From positions 1 through 64,000 of the forward strand of contig OW568880.1 of assembly GCA_938743325.2 (NCBI GenBank): a DNA stretch of 64,000 nt, written 5' to 3'. The notes beneath the pieces were generated by a model that was given only the letters and a program-made list of their open reading frames with translations, made no database searches and was not told where the DNA came from. The translations under genes were made by a program, and so were the position numbers. This DNA comes from Pycnococcus provasolii (lineage: Eukaryota; Chlorophyta; Pseudoscourfieldiophyceae; Pseudoscourfieldiales; Pycnococcaceae). Positions 1 through 9,900 of this stretch are shown here, in pieces (within the stretch, counting starts at the first letter, position 1; each line of letters opens with the position of its first letter).

Positions 1-330
1 CCACCATCCTCCTCCTCCTCCACCCCAACAGGGAGCGAGCGCTTCCGCACTAACGAAAACGAAACACCTTCCTGGGACCCACCCACAACAATAACATTTT
101 CCTGGGACCCACCCACATCATCCTGGGACTCACCACTAAGGTTAGGAGGAGACGCCATAAGAATAAGAATGCCCAACGACGACGACGACGGAAATCAGAA
201 ATGATTCGACAGCTGAGCGGATGGGCCTTTGCAAAGGGTGTCCGCGGAGGATTCAAACCCAAAACCCAAAACCCAAATAAATGGTCAGAACACCGCGGGA
301 AACGACAGTCTAAGAAGAAAAAAGAAGACG
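1..330. other. Sequence distal to the telomere-type array, no gene seen
   Basis: No convincing coding region. Around 78-135 a short motif reading roughly TCCTGGGACCCACCCACA recurs three times with small changes. The stretch lies on the side of the CCCTAA array where a chromosome terminus would be expected, so the array is not terminal in this assembly. Confidence 0.5.
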
Positions 331-512
331 AACCCTAACCCTAACCCTAACCCTAACCCTAACCCTAACCCTAACCCTAACCCTAACCCTAACCCTAACC
401 CTAACCCTAACCCTAACCCTAACCCTAACCCTAACCCTAACCCTAACCCTAACCCTAACCCTAACCCTAACCCTAACCCTAACCCTAACCCTAACCCTAA
501 CCCTAACCCTAA
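331..512 (+). repeat. Telomere-type (CCCTAA)n array
   Basis: About thirty uninterrupted CCCTAA units (TTAGGG on the other strand), followed by degenerate units to about 529. The C-rich strand reads 5' to 3', the orientation expected at a left chromosome end, yet about 330 bp of other sequence precedes it. It may be an interstitial relic of a fusion or insertion, or an assembly join. Reading frames through it are repeat artefacts (Asn-Pro, Gly-Leu or Arg-Val polymers). Confidence 0.97.
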
Positions 513-532
513 TTGTAACCCTAATTGCCAGG

Positions 533-1318
533 CTGGCAGTTTGACGCACATGTTGAAAAAACATTTTTGCCTCCGGTATGCGGCCGACCGTCGGCCAGTG
601 TCGTGCAGAACGAAGCCAATAACAACAGCCATTTTTTTTGGCAGTTAGGTTTGATTCGAAGCACTCACTCGCGGTGTGGCGGGCTGCGCAGTAGCCCAAC
701 CCACTCCACCTTAAGGCCGCCAAACAGATGTGGATACCTGTTGGTCTCCACTGGATATTTTATTGGTTTGTCTTAAGTGATAAGGTTAGCTCTGGTTGTG
801 TATGGCTTCTAATGGCCAACGCGTTTGGCCAACGCGTTTACTTCGTTTACTTTGAGAATGGTTACATATATAGATTCCTTTTCTTTGGTCTTCTCCACTT
901 GAGAACCGTTCCCTCTTGGATTCGATTGGATTCTTTTCGATTGGCTCCCATGAGCCCTCGTTATATGTTGCCGTTGTAGCGGGCATGACGAGAGGATGTC
1001 GACACCCTCTCGTGCCGTGCTTTGCTCTTCCCTCGAGGCCTCACGGTCTCGGGAGGCTCTTTCTTTCCCTTTTTCTCTCTCTTAGTAACGTCATAACTTT
1101 CTTTCCCTTACTTATTTCTTGTGCACGTCGCACAGTCTTAAGCACCTGTGGCGCGTCTTCTCGCGTCTACCGCTCACGTCTTACTACGCCTAACTACTGC
1201 TCGAACAACGCCTAAGTTGTCCTGCAACACGTAGGCTTGGCGGTCTTACGTGTAGTGAAAGAGGACGGCTTGAGCTCGCCGCCACATATACACGGACGAC
1301 GCGCACGCAGCCTTACAT
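533..1318. other. Gene-poor subtelomere-like stretch
   Basis: No supported gene. It holds a tandem 13-bp duplication (GGCCAACGCGTTT twice, near 812-838) and a potential hairpin near 988-1013 (arms ACGAGAGG and CCTCTCGT). Composition is less GC-rich than the gene-bearing part of the window. It may include remains of the element that carries the ORF beginning at 1319. Confidence 0.4.
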
Positions 1319-2056
1319 GTGCACTGTCTACTCGGATCAATCTTGGGCGTCATGCAGCGCGCAGGGCACTTGGCCAAGCACAGAGAGAGCACAGAGGATC
1401 TGCAGCTGCTCATGGCATGGCTCATGCCCGGCATCACCAAGTATCAGGTAGGACGAATTGGGAGTGCATTGGAAGACGTACGCAACAAAACGGCTGAACT
1501 AGAAGTAGTGGTGACCCCAGAAGCAGACGTGCAGAGCCTAGTTGACCTGATCCGGTTCGACAATCTGCGGTGGGTACTCGAGCCATCTGTCGGCACTGGT
1601 TCAATCAGCAGGGTGTTGCGCAAGGCTGGTGTCCATGTGCTTACAAACGACGCCAACCCCATGCATGATGCGGAGTTGCATCTTGACAGCACTCAGCTCA
1701 AGTTCTGGGAGCGGCTGCAGCAAGATGGAGGAGTACCATGCGTCGTGTGCAGCTGCTGGTTTCGATTGTTGGACCTGATGGCACCGCTGGCGGTACACTA
1801 TGCACAGGAGTTAGTGTGCTTACACATCTCACCATCCTACGTGACAACGGCAACATTGGCACGGCAGAAGTGGCTCAGAGAGCTTGCGGATGCAGATCGA
1901 GTGGCGCTGGTTACTGGGCTGAGCACAGGGGCACTCGGCAGGCGATGCTCGTGGTTGCTCATCAGCAGGAAGGCTGGACGCTGGAGGGAGTTTCTGAAAA
2001 AGGACGCTCCAAGCACAGTGGCTTGGATACCACTGCCTGTCAGCTCGCCAAACTGA
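1319..2056 (+). CDS. Methyltransferase-like ORF, probably from a mobile element
   Basis: A 245-aa ORF. From about residue 83 it reads like a Rossmann-type methyltransferase core: a glycine-rich segment (LEPSVGTGSISRVL), an acidic strand (LTNDAN) and a later CSCWF strand where amino-methyltransferases have their D/N-P-P-Y/F motif. Similar adenine-methyltransferase-like ORFs are known from DIRS-type retroelements. No reverse transcriptase or tyrosine recombinase is visible beside it, so that link is inference. Codon use is less GC-rich than in neighbouring genes, and a 51-bp direct repeat begins just past its stop. The start could lie further upstream. It may be a fossil piece rather than a working host gene. 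Confidence 0.45.
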   Translation: MHCLLGSILGVMQRAGHLAKHRESTEDLQLLMAWLMPGITKYQVGRIGSALEDVRNKTAELEVVVTPEADVQSLVDLIRFDNLRWVLEPSVGTGSISRVLRKAGVHVLTNDANPMHDAELHLDSTQLKFWERLQQDGGVPCVVCSCWFRLLDLMAPLAVHYAQELVCLHISPSYVTTATLARQKWLRELADADRVALVTGLSTGALGRRCSWLLISRKAGRWREFLKKDAPSTVAWIPLPVSSPN

Positions 2057-2063
2057 GGTGGGG

Positions 2064-2114
2064 AGTGGAGAGAGTACAACCTTAACCGCGTCCACGCGCC
2101 CAACGGTTGCGACA
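2064..2114 (+). repeat. 51-bp direct repeat, copy 1
   Basis: A 51-bp sequence beginning AGTGGAGAGAGTAC, immediately after the methyltransferase-like ORF. It recurs without change at 2572-2622, 508 bp downstream and in the same orientation. Such spaced direct repeats fit the end of a mobile element or a local duplication. Confidence 0.9.
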
Positions 2115-2571
2115 GCTGTCATGCCCGGAGGGTGCACTGATGTGTTTGATGTGTTTGGGGGTTAAGAGAAAGAGGCGCTGCGCGGCCGATGGAAGGAGGT
2201 GGCGGCAACGCGTCAGAAGGGGAGGAGAAGAGACAGTTAGGACTTAGGAATAAGGTGGCCCCGGGGGAAGGTCCCGGTGCCAAGAGTGGGCTGAGGTAAG
2301 AGGGGGAGGCCCGGTTACACCGGTGCCCTTCACTCGGGCAAGCTTTTACGTGCTTAAGGTGCACGTTCCAGGAGTGTGTGTGTGTTTCTTAACGTATAAG
2401 CCGAGGAGAGTCAAGTAGTGGTTGGTAGTAAGTCACAGTAACGTTTGGACAGCGTTTCTTTACTATTCAAACCCAAGAGTCACAGCTGTCAGTCCCGGCG
2501 AGCTGCAGTTGTTAAGGGGGACAGGTCCTCCATTGGTGAATTGACTTGGGGCATCAGTGGTTAATTAGTGA

Positions 2572-2622
2572 AGTGGAGAGAGTACAACCTTAACCGCGTC
2601 CACGCGCCCAACGGTTGCGACA
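2572..2622 (+). repeat. 51-bp direct repeat, copy 2
   Basis: Second copy of the repeat at 2064-2114, identical by eye over 51 bp and ending GGTTGCGACA. The 457 bp between the copies shows no gene. Confidence 0.9.
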
Positions 2623-2738
2623 TCCTCTCCTCTCCTTAAACCCCAAACACATCTCTTCTCCTCACCTCAACACCGCCACGCCACCCACCATCATGCGCCA
2701 CGACACGACGGTGCAACCACCGCGGACGGCGACGCGCA

Positions 2739-2815
2739 GCTGAGGCAGCGCCTCACGGCAAGGGACAACTGAGGCAGCGCCTCACGGCGACGCGCAGCTG
2801 AGGTGAGAACTTTCG
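2739..2815. repeat. Palindromic tandem repeat
   Basis: The segment CTGAGGCAGCGCCTCACGG occurs twice, each copy able to fold on itself (TGAGGC / GCCTCA). The pair is bracketed by two copies of GCGACGCGCAGCTGAGG. Confidence 0.75.
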
Positions 2816-2876
2816 TAACCCTAACGCTAACCCTAACCCTAATGAATAACCCTAACCCTAACCCTAATAACCCTAA
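2816..2876 (+). repeat. Degenerate telomere-type repeat cluster
   Basis: About nine CCCTAA-like units broken by variant spacers (for example AACGCTAA and AATGAATAA), in the same orientation as the main array at 331. It looks like an aged fragment of telomeric sequence. Confidence 0.85.
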
Positions 2877-3994
2877 GGTGATGTGTCGTACTACAAACCC
2901 CTAAAACTCCTAAAACTCCAACACCCAGGCCCATGGCAAGAGGTGCCTGGACCATTTCGTCACCTACCAGGGCCTGGGAACCTGGGCAACTACACGTACG
3001 GTACAGTGTAAGTACTACTGTACAGTACCGGGTATGTATTACAACACAGTGTTTTTAGAAAACAAAAAAGATACAGGATGTATTGGAGCGTACTGGCAAG
3101 AGGGAATTCCCAGACGGGAGCATCAGCCACCTCCTGCCGTACGTACCTCGATGGGGAACCCTCGGGCAAGCAACGGCCCGATTGGTGGCTGACGCCCCTG
3201 GGCAATCGTACATATTTGTCTATTGGATGGATTTTGTACCCGGTATCCCCGGGGTATTATTATGAAGGTATCCGCTGATATCGCTGATATTGCATGGGTC
3301 CCAGCTCGGATCAGATATTTCTTGCCGTAACTCTCTGGGGGGCGAAGGGCCGCGGGGGACCAAATTCTTGCCGGAAGCAAGGATCTCCTGTGCATTTCGC
3401 AACTGTGAAAAGCTTGGTGGTCCGTCGTTCTGGCACTCTGTAAAAATGGAGAGGAAAGGGTACGGGTAAGTAGGAAAACTGTAGGATCGTTGTCCGTCAG
3501 TCCGTGCGCGTGCGATGTGCTCCAACGCTCATTCCCCATTGGGAGGTATGCGTTGGGCACTTGGGCCCCACCCCAGGGCCTCGCAACAGTTGCTCTCGAG
3601 ACCCCCCACCCCCCCCACCCCCCCTCCCCACACAACCACACACCACAGACCTTTGCGAGGGGTAGTTGCACACACCTACTACCCCTCGCGTGCAACAACT
3701 CTGCAAGCACACAGCACACCACCGTTGCCCGTTGTCCGTCGTCGGGGCCCCTTTACTACGTTGGCCCCCTTTCAATTTTCACTCGGGCGAACGCTGAAGT
3801 TGCTCATTTGCCGCGTGCCGTGGTGCACTCAGAAGAATACGCCGCACACTCTTGCCAAGCAAGATAAGCCAAAAACACAGATAAAAGTCGCTGTTTGGGC
3901 AGAAAACCAGCGCGTTTCCGTAGAAACTAAAACTGCCTTAACCTTTTTTTTCGGTGGGACCCGTCTGTACAGACTGACTCAACTACCGTAAAGG

Positions 3995-5137
3995 ATGGCA
4001 GCAACTGTGGCAGCAGCAACATCTCTTTCCCCGGTGGCGGCCGCGACAGCACTTCCGAGCGGGAGCGCGGGGAGCAATAACAAGATGTCACCGGAACCTC
4101 CGACTACTGTGCAGCCTGCCAAGGAAGGAGGCACAACCGGCTGGCTCGACCAATACATCGCGCTGAACGACGAACTCGTCAATGACCTCCTCGTGGGTGT
4201 GGAAGGTGACCCCGCGCCGACGCACCCCATCGCTGAAGCTGCTGCGCAAATGCTCGCGCCGAACGCCATTGCTCCCGGCAAGCGACGCCGTGTCGAGCAC
4301 AGCAACGCGCAGAGGCGATACCGCGAGCGGCAGAAGGAGAAGATGAAGTCGCTGGAAAGTGAGGTGGAAGCTCTGCGAGATCGCGTGCGCGAGCTTGAGA
4401 CGCAGAATTCTCAGCTCGTATCAGCTCCAGCTCCGTCGACAGCTTTTCAAGTGGCGCCGGCTCCCGCCTCCGAAAAGGATGAGGAACTTCTTTGGTCAAA
4501 CGAGCCGCGCGAAGACGAGCTGCATGATGAGGAGAAAGTTGCGCACGAAGCGTGGAAAAGCAGTATTGAAGAGCTGAAACGTCTGCTCAGCTCAAACGCG
4601 GAAGATAGCGTCATCGACGCGCAGCTGCTTCGCGCAGGACACTTCTGCCGTGCGTATTCGAACGTCGCGCACCACGGCGCTGGAAAGTGCTATCTGCTTC
4701 GCAGCCTTTCCTCTTGCGAGGAGCACGGCAGCGACCGGTACGACATGTGGATCGGCATTGCAAAGAAGGTGAACTTGAACGAGAGGACGCGTGCACTTAT
4801 GCTGAGCTGGCGAGGTATGTACCTCGCCGCGTTGCAGGATGTGTTCCAAAAGCGAGAGGTTCAGCTGGGCAAGTTGCACGCGCTTACCTCTTCTCAAGCA
4901 TCGGACATCAGCAATTCTATCGCAATGCACTCGCAGGCTGAGACGTCAAAGATGCTCGGCGAACTTCGCAGCAACCTATCCGAGCAGCAGCAGGTCATGT
5001 ACAAGTACGTGGTTAAATTCTGCATGGAGTGCTTCTCCGGCCCGAGGGAAAAGGGTGAGATCTTTGTCGCAGCGTACCCAATCAACTTCGACCCGCTGGC
5101 GTTTGTGAATGCTCTGCATAGTTTGCACGAGAAGTAG
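3995..5137 (+). CDS. bZIP transcription factor with a long C-terminal domain
   Basis: A 380-aa predicted nuclear DNA-binding protein. A basic region at about 96-118 contains the N-x7-R signature (NAQRRYRERQK), followed by a leucine zipper with hydrophobic heptads from about residue 120. The N-terminus is Ala/Ser/Pro-rich. Residues 170-380 form a helical, Cys-containing domain that I do not recognise; by position it could play the regulatory role of the DOG1 region of plant TGA factors, but I see no clear DOG1 match. The ATG at 3995 is the first in frame after the upstream spacer. The downstream neighbour runs towards it on the opposite strand. Target genes cannot be inferred. Confidence 0.9.
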   Translation: MAATVAAATSLSPVAAATALPSGSAGSNNKMSPEPPTTVQPAKEGGTTGWLDQYIALNDELVNDLLVGVEGDPAPTHPIAEAAAQMLAPNAIAPGKRRRVEHSNAQRRYRERQKEKMKSLESEVEALRDRVRELETQNSQLVSAPAPSTAFQVAPAPASEKDEELLWSNEPREDELHDEEKVAHEAWKSSIEELKRLLSSNAEDSVIDAQLLRAGHFCRAYSNVAHHGAGKCYLLRSLSSCEEHGSDRYDMWIGIAKKVNLNERTRALMLSWRGMYLAALQDVFQKREVQLGKLHALTSSQASDISNSIAMHSQAETSKMLGELRSNLSEQQQVMYKYVVKFCMECFSGPREKGEIFVAAYPINFDPLAFVNALHSLHEK

Positions 5138-5335
5138 GAGCAGCACCTGATATGAAGCTGAGAGCATTGCATGGGTGGGGCGAAGAAGAAGAGTGGGTGT
5201 GAATATTTTTTTTCTGTCTTCCCAAAAATTAAAACGTCGTCAAGAATGAATGGTATGTGCATAAAAATAAAAAAAAACCTTTTCTACAATTGTTTTTCTT
5301 TGAATAAATCTTTTAATAAATATCAAAACATTTTT

Positions 5336-5590
5336 TCATTGTTTCGTCTGCATGAACCCTGCGTCACCAAATCTGCTACGGAACTTCGAAACGCTCTCCG
5401 TCTCCTGAACTTGTCCAATGGCACCTGTCCAAGAAGGGTGGTTGAACGGATCACGACGAAGAACGTACGGGATGGGACGTTTCGTCGTTGAGTTCATGAG
5501 AATAGAGGAACCGTCCGTGCACGCGACGACGATTTTGTTCAGGCTGAACGGGTGGCGCAACAAGAACGATGATGGAAGAGTTGGTGGCAT
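5336..5590 (-). CDS. Small mitochondrial ribosomal protein bL31m-like
   Basis: An 84-aa ORF starting MPPTLPSS. Its core, VVACTDGSSILM followed by RRDPFNHPSWTG, resembles mitochondrial bL31 proteins: a beta strand with a DGS turn, then a basic-Asp-x-x-x-HP-x-W segment. Length suits a small large-subunit ribosomal protein. A longer in-frame ORF reaches 5695, but the added N-terminus is low-complexity and partly repeat-derived, so I chose the ATG at 5590. It converges with the bZIP gene, and its upstream side abuts the left arm of the inverted repeat, so its promoter may lie in or beside repeated DNA. The identity rests on recognition by eye. Confidence 0.6.
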   Translation of the reverse strand: MPPTLPSSFLLRHPFSLNKIVVACTDGSSILMNSTTKRPIPYVLRRDPFNHPSWTGAIGQVQETESVSKFRSRFGDAGFMQTKQ

Positions 5591-5956
5591 TTGTTTTGTA
5601 TGTATGTATGTATGATGTCTGTTTTTTTTTTTGGTCGAAGAGCAGTATACTAGAAATAAAAACACGCGACAAACAACGATGAAACACACACACACACACG
5701 ACTTTCGGATTGTGTGATTTATTTCGTGTGAGTGAGACGTACGTACGTACTACGTGCACTAGAAGACGTACCCAGCGGACTGCGGACGCCTCTGTCTGCT
5801 GCTTGAAGAAGAAGAATGGAGGGAGGACTTCAGTGGTCGCCGGCCCGGCGCTCTGTTCGGGACTTCGGGTTGACGCCGTTCGTTTGTGCAAGACGACTTT
5901 TCTATGCAATGTCCCCTCACGTTGCTAGGCATTGTTGCGAAAGCACTTGAGACCAG

Positions 5957-5967
5957 GGTTCGACTCC
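5957..5967 (+). promoter_or_regulatory. tRNA B-box-like sequence
   Basis: GGTTCGACTCC matches the Pol III box B (T-loop) consensus, but the surrounding T-stem pairs poorly. It lies about 150 bp before the A-box-like sequence, the reverse of normal tRNA order. A copy lies in the right arm. Confidence 0.4.
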
Positions 5968-6076
5968 GTAAATTCTTCTTTCGTACCAACTACAACAACC
6001 TCTCTTCTCCAACTCTCGACCTAACGATGAAATACATATTCACAGCTGTAGGGTAAACACCTATCTTCTCACTAAA

Positions 6077-6095
6077 CTCGTGAATAATTCACGAG
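6077..6095. repeat. Palindrome inside the left arm
   Basis: CTCGTGAATAATTCACGAG, a 9-bp stem around a single A, present in both arms. A pair of short complementary tracts (TAGGGTA before it, TACCCTA after it) brackets it, so a longer stem is possible. Confidence 0.85.
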
Positions 6096-6104
6096 CCTAC
6101 CCTA

Positions 6105-6115
6105 TGGTGTAACGG
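6105..6115 (+). promoter_or_regulatory. tRNA A-box-like sequence
   Basis: TGGTGTAACGG fits the Pol III box A (D-arm) consensus and reads like the D-arm of tRNA-Gln or tRNA-Glu. A possible acceptor strand (TACCCTA) precedes it and a run of ten T follows at 6151-6160. No T-arm follows, so this is not an ordinary tRNA gene. A copy lies in the right arm. Confidence 0.4.
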
Positions 6116-6410
6116 TCAGCACATAAGTTTCTCAATCAGTTATGAGTCACTTTTTTTTTTGCTCTTCCGTTTGCATGTTGTGTCTCAGTGTCGTGTGATA
6201 CGCGAGATAGAGGAGATAGACGTTGGCCCAATGTGTGCGGCGCCGTCGATCGTGTAGAGGTGGCGCGCTTCGTTGAGTTCGAGCAGCGCGCGAGGTCGAG
6301 GTCGAACAAACTGTCGTCGTAGTCGACTAGTCGACTAGTCGTGCCCAACTAAGGAAGATTAGAGGCTCAGGAGCCATGTAGAGTTGCTGCTGTTCGAGGA
6401 GAGGTCTTCC

Positions 6411-6455
6411 TAGGTGCGGGTACCACTTCCTTCCTCGAAGTGGTACCCGCACCTA
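6411..6455. repeat. Perfect 18-bp-stem hairpin in the left arm
   Basis: Arms at 6411-6428 and 6438-6455 are exact reverse complements (first arm TAGGTGCGGGTACCACTT) around a 9-nt loop. The equivalent in the right arm lies at about 10666-10710. Such a hairpin could be a recombination or transposase site, or simply a hot spot for inverted duplication. Confidence 0.9.
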
Positions 6456-6940
6456 TTGCAAGACCATACCCACTTCTTCGTCGCGTCGTCGTTCGTCGTC
6501 CGTAAGAAGTCGAGCAGGTGACCACTGACCAGGTGTCCGTCGAACGCATTTCATGATTTCAGGCTTTCTCGAACATCGCAGCCATTGAGTGCTGCGTGCT
6601 GCCGCCTCCGCGCCAATGCGCCATGGATTGTGGAGGGACGCGTCCCCACGAGCTACGCCATCCTTCGCTCTTGCCCTGGCGACAAGCTTTGGAGCTCAAG
6701 TATGTGGCGTCGAGTGGTACTTGCAGGTACGTTGCTGTAGTACTACGATAGTTCAACAGAGTCCGGGCCCATCCAATTTCTATGTCAATGGGGTATCCCG
6801 GGATCGGGCATTCAAGCGGTCCCGCCCATACATTTTTTGACCGTCACGTCTCGAAATGGCCACCACCACGAACACGACAGCTGGCGCAGGCGCAGGCGTG
6901 GAAGATGGATCTCCCTGTATTCGACCTGTAAATCCACTTT

Positions 6941-9900
6941 TTACTCTACAACAACAACAACGTGTTGTGCGCTGCTGCCACAATGCTCATCATCGCCATC
7001 ATCTCTCTCCTTCCTCTTGGCCCCGCCGCCGCCGCCGCCGCTGCCGCCAAGACCACCCTCATCATCAACAGCCTGTCGTGGTGCCTTCTTCTGAAAAAAG
7101 CTCGCAATTGTTCGCGGCTTACTCTTAGCGCGCTCTAGCTGTTTCGGCTTCACGGACGCGGGAGCCTCCACCTGCGAGGATGGCGTCAACTGCACGGATG
7201 CAGCTTCATTTCCTGCGTCCATGCTGCTACTAGACAGCAACCCCACGAGCACGTCGCCCAAAAACGCCGCGGGAAAACGAACGCCAATCACGCGACTGCC
7301 GTCGTCGAGCTCCGCACGCACCACACGCATGCTGCGCTCGCTCTTCGCAATCTGGTGCTCCTTCTTGCGAAGCGTCGTCTCGAGAACACCCCATAGGCTG
7401 ACGACGCTGCCACCCAGGAGGCACACGTTCGAAAGCCGTCTTCCAGCTTCATGCCCGGGCGGGAAACCGTCGTGAAGTGTCGCATCGTAGATGGCATCCC
7501 ATGTGCTCCTGAGCTCGTCGTCATCGTCGCTCCTGAGCTGATACTTTGCTCTTAGATCTTCGGAGTCCATCTCGAAGTACGACTGCCCAGTGTTGGGTCT
7601 TGTAATCACAAAGGCGGAACGCTGGCCAGGTTTTCTCAGAGCTAGGATTGGCAGATGCCGTCCCCACTGCGGGCGACGACTCTGGTAGAATCCGTCCATG
7701 TCGCCGCCGTCCGATGCGAGGCGACGCCTCTCCAAGGCCATGGCAAACGACACTCCGCGATCCACGGTCAGGTCATGGCGCACGGTGATGGCGCGCGCGT
7801 TATTCGGATCGCGCCAAAATTCCAGTGGGCCTGGACCAGTGGTCTTTCCCCCCGAATTCTCCAATTCGGGTGGATGCGAGCGCTTCACAGCCCCGGGGAG
7901 ATCGCTGATACCCTCGGCATATCGGCCTGAGCTCTTCGCGATCGCCAACTCCGATGACAGGCACTGGAGGAAGTACGCGAAGAGAAGCTGCTGCATGCGC
8001 ACCTCGCACGCCAAAAGGCGGTTGAGAAATCGACGCACGTCTCCGAGAATCTTGTCCGTGTCTATTCGCGACGTGGCTATGCCATCCTCGCTCACGCACA
8101 GTAGTTTCACCTTCGCAAGCAGGCTGGCGTGCAGCGCGGCGGGAAATGCCGGCGGCGAATTCGCAAGCACCTGCGACACCTCGACATCGCAGTACTCCAC
8201 GAGAGGGGCTGCCGTGACGCCCGGAGGCAGCTGCGTAGCCTCGGTGACAATCGCGTCGTACATACGCTTCAGCGCACGTCGCCCAAAAGGCGTGTCGAGG
8301 TGGCTGTCGCTTAGGTCGAGGCCGCTCGCGGCGCGTCGATCGCCCCTCGTAAGAGCGCCCAAGCCCTGCAGGCGTCGAGCCACCGCGGAGAGGAATCTGC
8401 GCTCGCCTCCGAGATTCGTCACCATCAGCTGGTAAATCGGCCCGCTCGTCTGGTTCGATCGATGCGTTCGCCCAAGCTGCTGGATCGCCTTGTCCGCGCT
8501 CCAAGGCAGCTCGGCGGTGATGTGAACGCGACGTCGCTGGTTGCCTGCGCGGCGATCCGCGTGCAGAGAGACGCCCGTGGATGCGGCGTCACTGATTATG
8601 GCGACGAGCTTCCTTCCACTCTGAAAAGCCTTCGCCTCCTCAACGTTCAGGCTCTGTAGCATGGCGTCGCCTCCTCCGTCGCCGCCCGCCCGCAGCTCGT
8701 AGCGAGGCACGCCCGTCGCATCGCGAACGACGCGTCCCTTGCGACCCGTCATCTCCGCGACTTGCTTCGGCCCGCCGAGCGCGTCGAGTATGGTGTCAAT
8801 GAAATTGTTTGGAAGAGGCAGGGCGTTTGCCTCCTTGACGAGAGACGCGTACATCTCGTCGTCACCACCACCACCGGCGCTCCTGGGAAATTGAGATTCG
8901 AGAAAGCCTAGGATGGTGCGACGAGCTGACGACACCCACCCGGCGTACGCGCCAGGCTCCAGATTCAGCGCCGCCGCCGCCGCCTCACCTGTGCTCTGAA
9001 GGCCAATCACCACGCTATGACCACTGGAAAGCGCTTTTCTAGCATCGGCGACAATCGCATCCACCTTCATGCTCACACTTATGATGCGAAAGAATCTCTG
9101 CTGCGCAGCGTAGAAAGCCTTCATCACATTGCCCGCCTCCGAACCCGTGGACGCCGCCATGTTCGCCGCCTCGGTGGCCAAACGCAATCGCCTCCAGAAT
9201 GTGGCTGATGCGTCGTACCGCACGATGTCGTCATCCGTGAGCTGCACAACGCGCTCGACAAACTCCGCGCCGCGGAACGACAGGCTGCGCGCGAGGTACT
9301 TGCCGTCGCTCTTCAATTCCATCGCGAGCTGCTCCATAAATCCCAAGCCGCGATCCTTCATCGCACGGGAAAATTCCGCAAAGTCTTTGAAGCTCGTGCC
9401 TGCACCCCACAGCCCAAGGCGATCTAGGTACTGCATGTGAGCCACCTCGCTGACGCCCGTGGCTGAGCAGTACATCACGCGAGCGTTCGGCAGGCTCTGC
9501 TGAACCTGAAGCACGCACGCAGCCACCTTCGTCTCGGACAGAGAATTCTTCGCCCTGTGGCACTCGTCCAGCGCGATGACGCCGTCGAACGCACTCCCTC
9601 CAAGCCACTGCACGAGCTGGTCAAGGCGCGCGCGACCTCGCGCCGTGGACACCAGCGAGGCGTACGTCGTGAACAGCACGCCGTCCGTTGTCTGCGAGCT
9701 CTTCAGCGAATCGAGATCCTTGAGGTTGTCAATGACGCGTATGCCCGGCGCACCGACGTCGTTCAAGTCGCGCTGCGCGTCGCGGCTGAGGTCCGCACTA
9801 GCGGAAACCCACAGGTGCCTTCGCCTGCCTCGCGCGACGTTGTCCAGGATCACCGCTGCGATCTGCCTTCCCTTCCCCACGCCCGCGCCGTCGCCGAGGA

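Larger units (their letters stand above)
2115..3994. other. Gene-poor repeat-bearing stretch before the first host gene
   Basis: No supported gene in about 1.9 kb. It contains the second 51-bp repeat, a small palindromic tandem repeat (2739-2815), a degenerate telomere-type cluster (2816-2876) and a KpnI-like inverted repeat region around 2995-3035. The last few hundred bases before 3995 should hold the bZIP promoter; I see no clear TATA box. Confidence 0.5.
5660..6907 (+). repeat. Left arm of a ~1.25 kb inverted duplication
   Basis: The sequence returns in reverse complement at about 10188-11497. Long blocks are identical by eye (for example the arm segments around 5870-6160). The right arm carries two extra segments of roughly 40 and 57 bp. 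This arm ends inside a copy of the first codons of the strawberry-notch gene, which here point to the + strand at 6856. The two arms enclose that gene almost exactly. No protein of its own is convincing: the ORFs at 5759-5989 (-) and 11181-11444 (+) are the same repeated sequence. Confidence 0.95.

Noticed and set aside
229-723. Long ORFs through the CCCTAA array in several frames
   Set aside because: They encode only dipeptide or tripeptide polymers created by the 6-bp repeat.
5759-5989. Conserved ORF present in both inverted arms (also 11181-11444)
   Set aside because: Identity follows from the recent duplication of the DNA; low-complexity Ser/Arg composition and no family.
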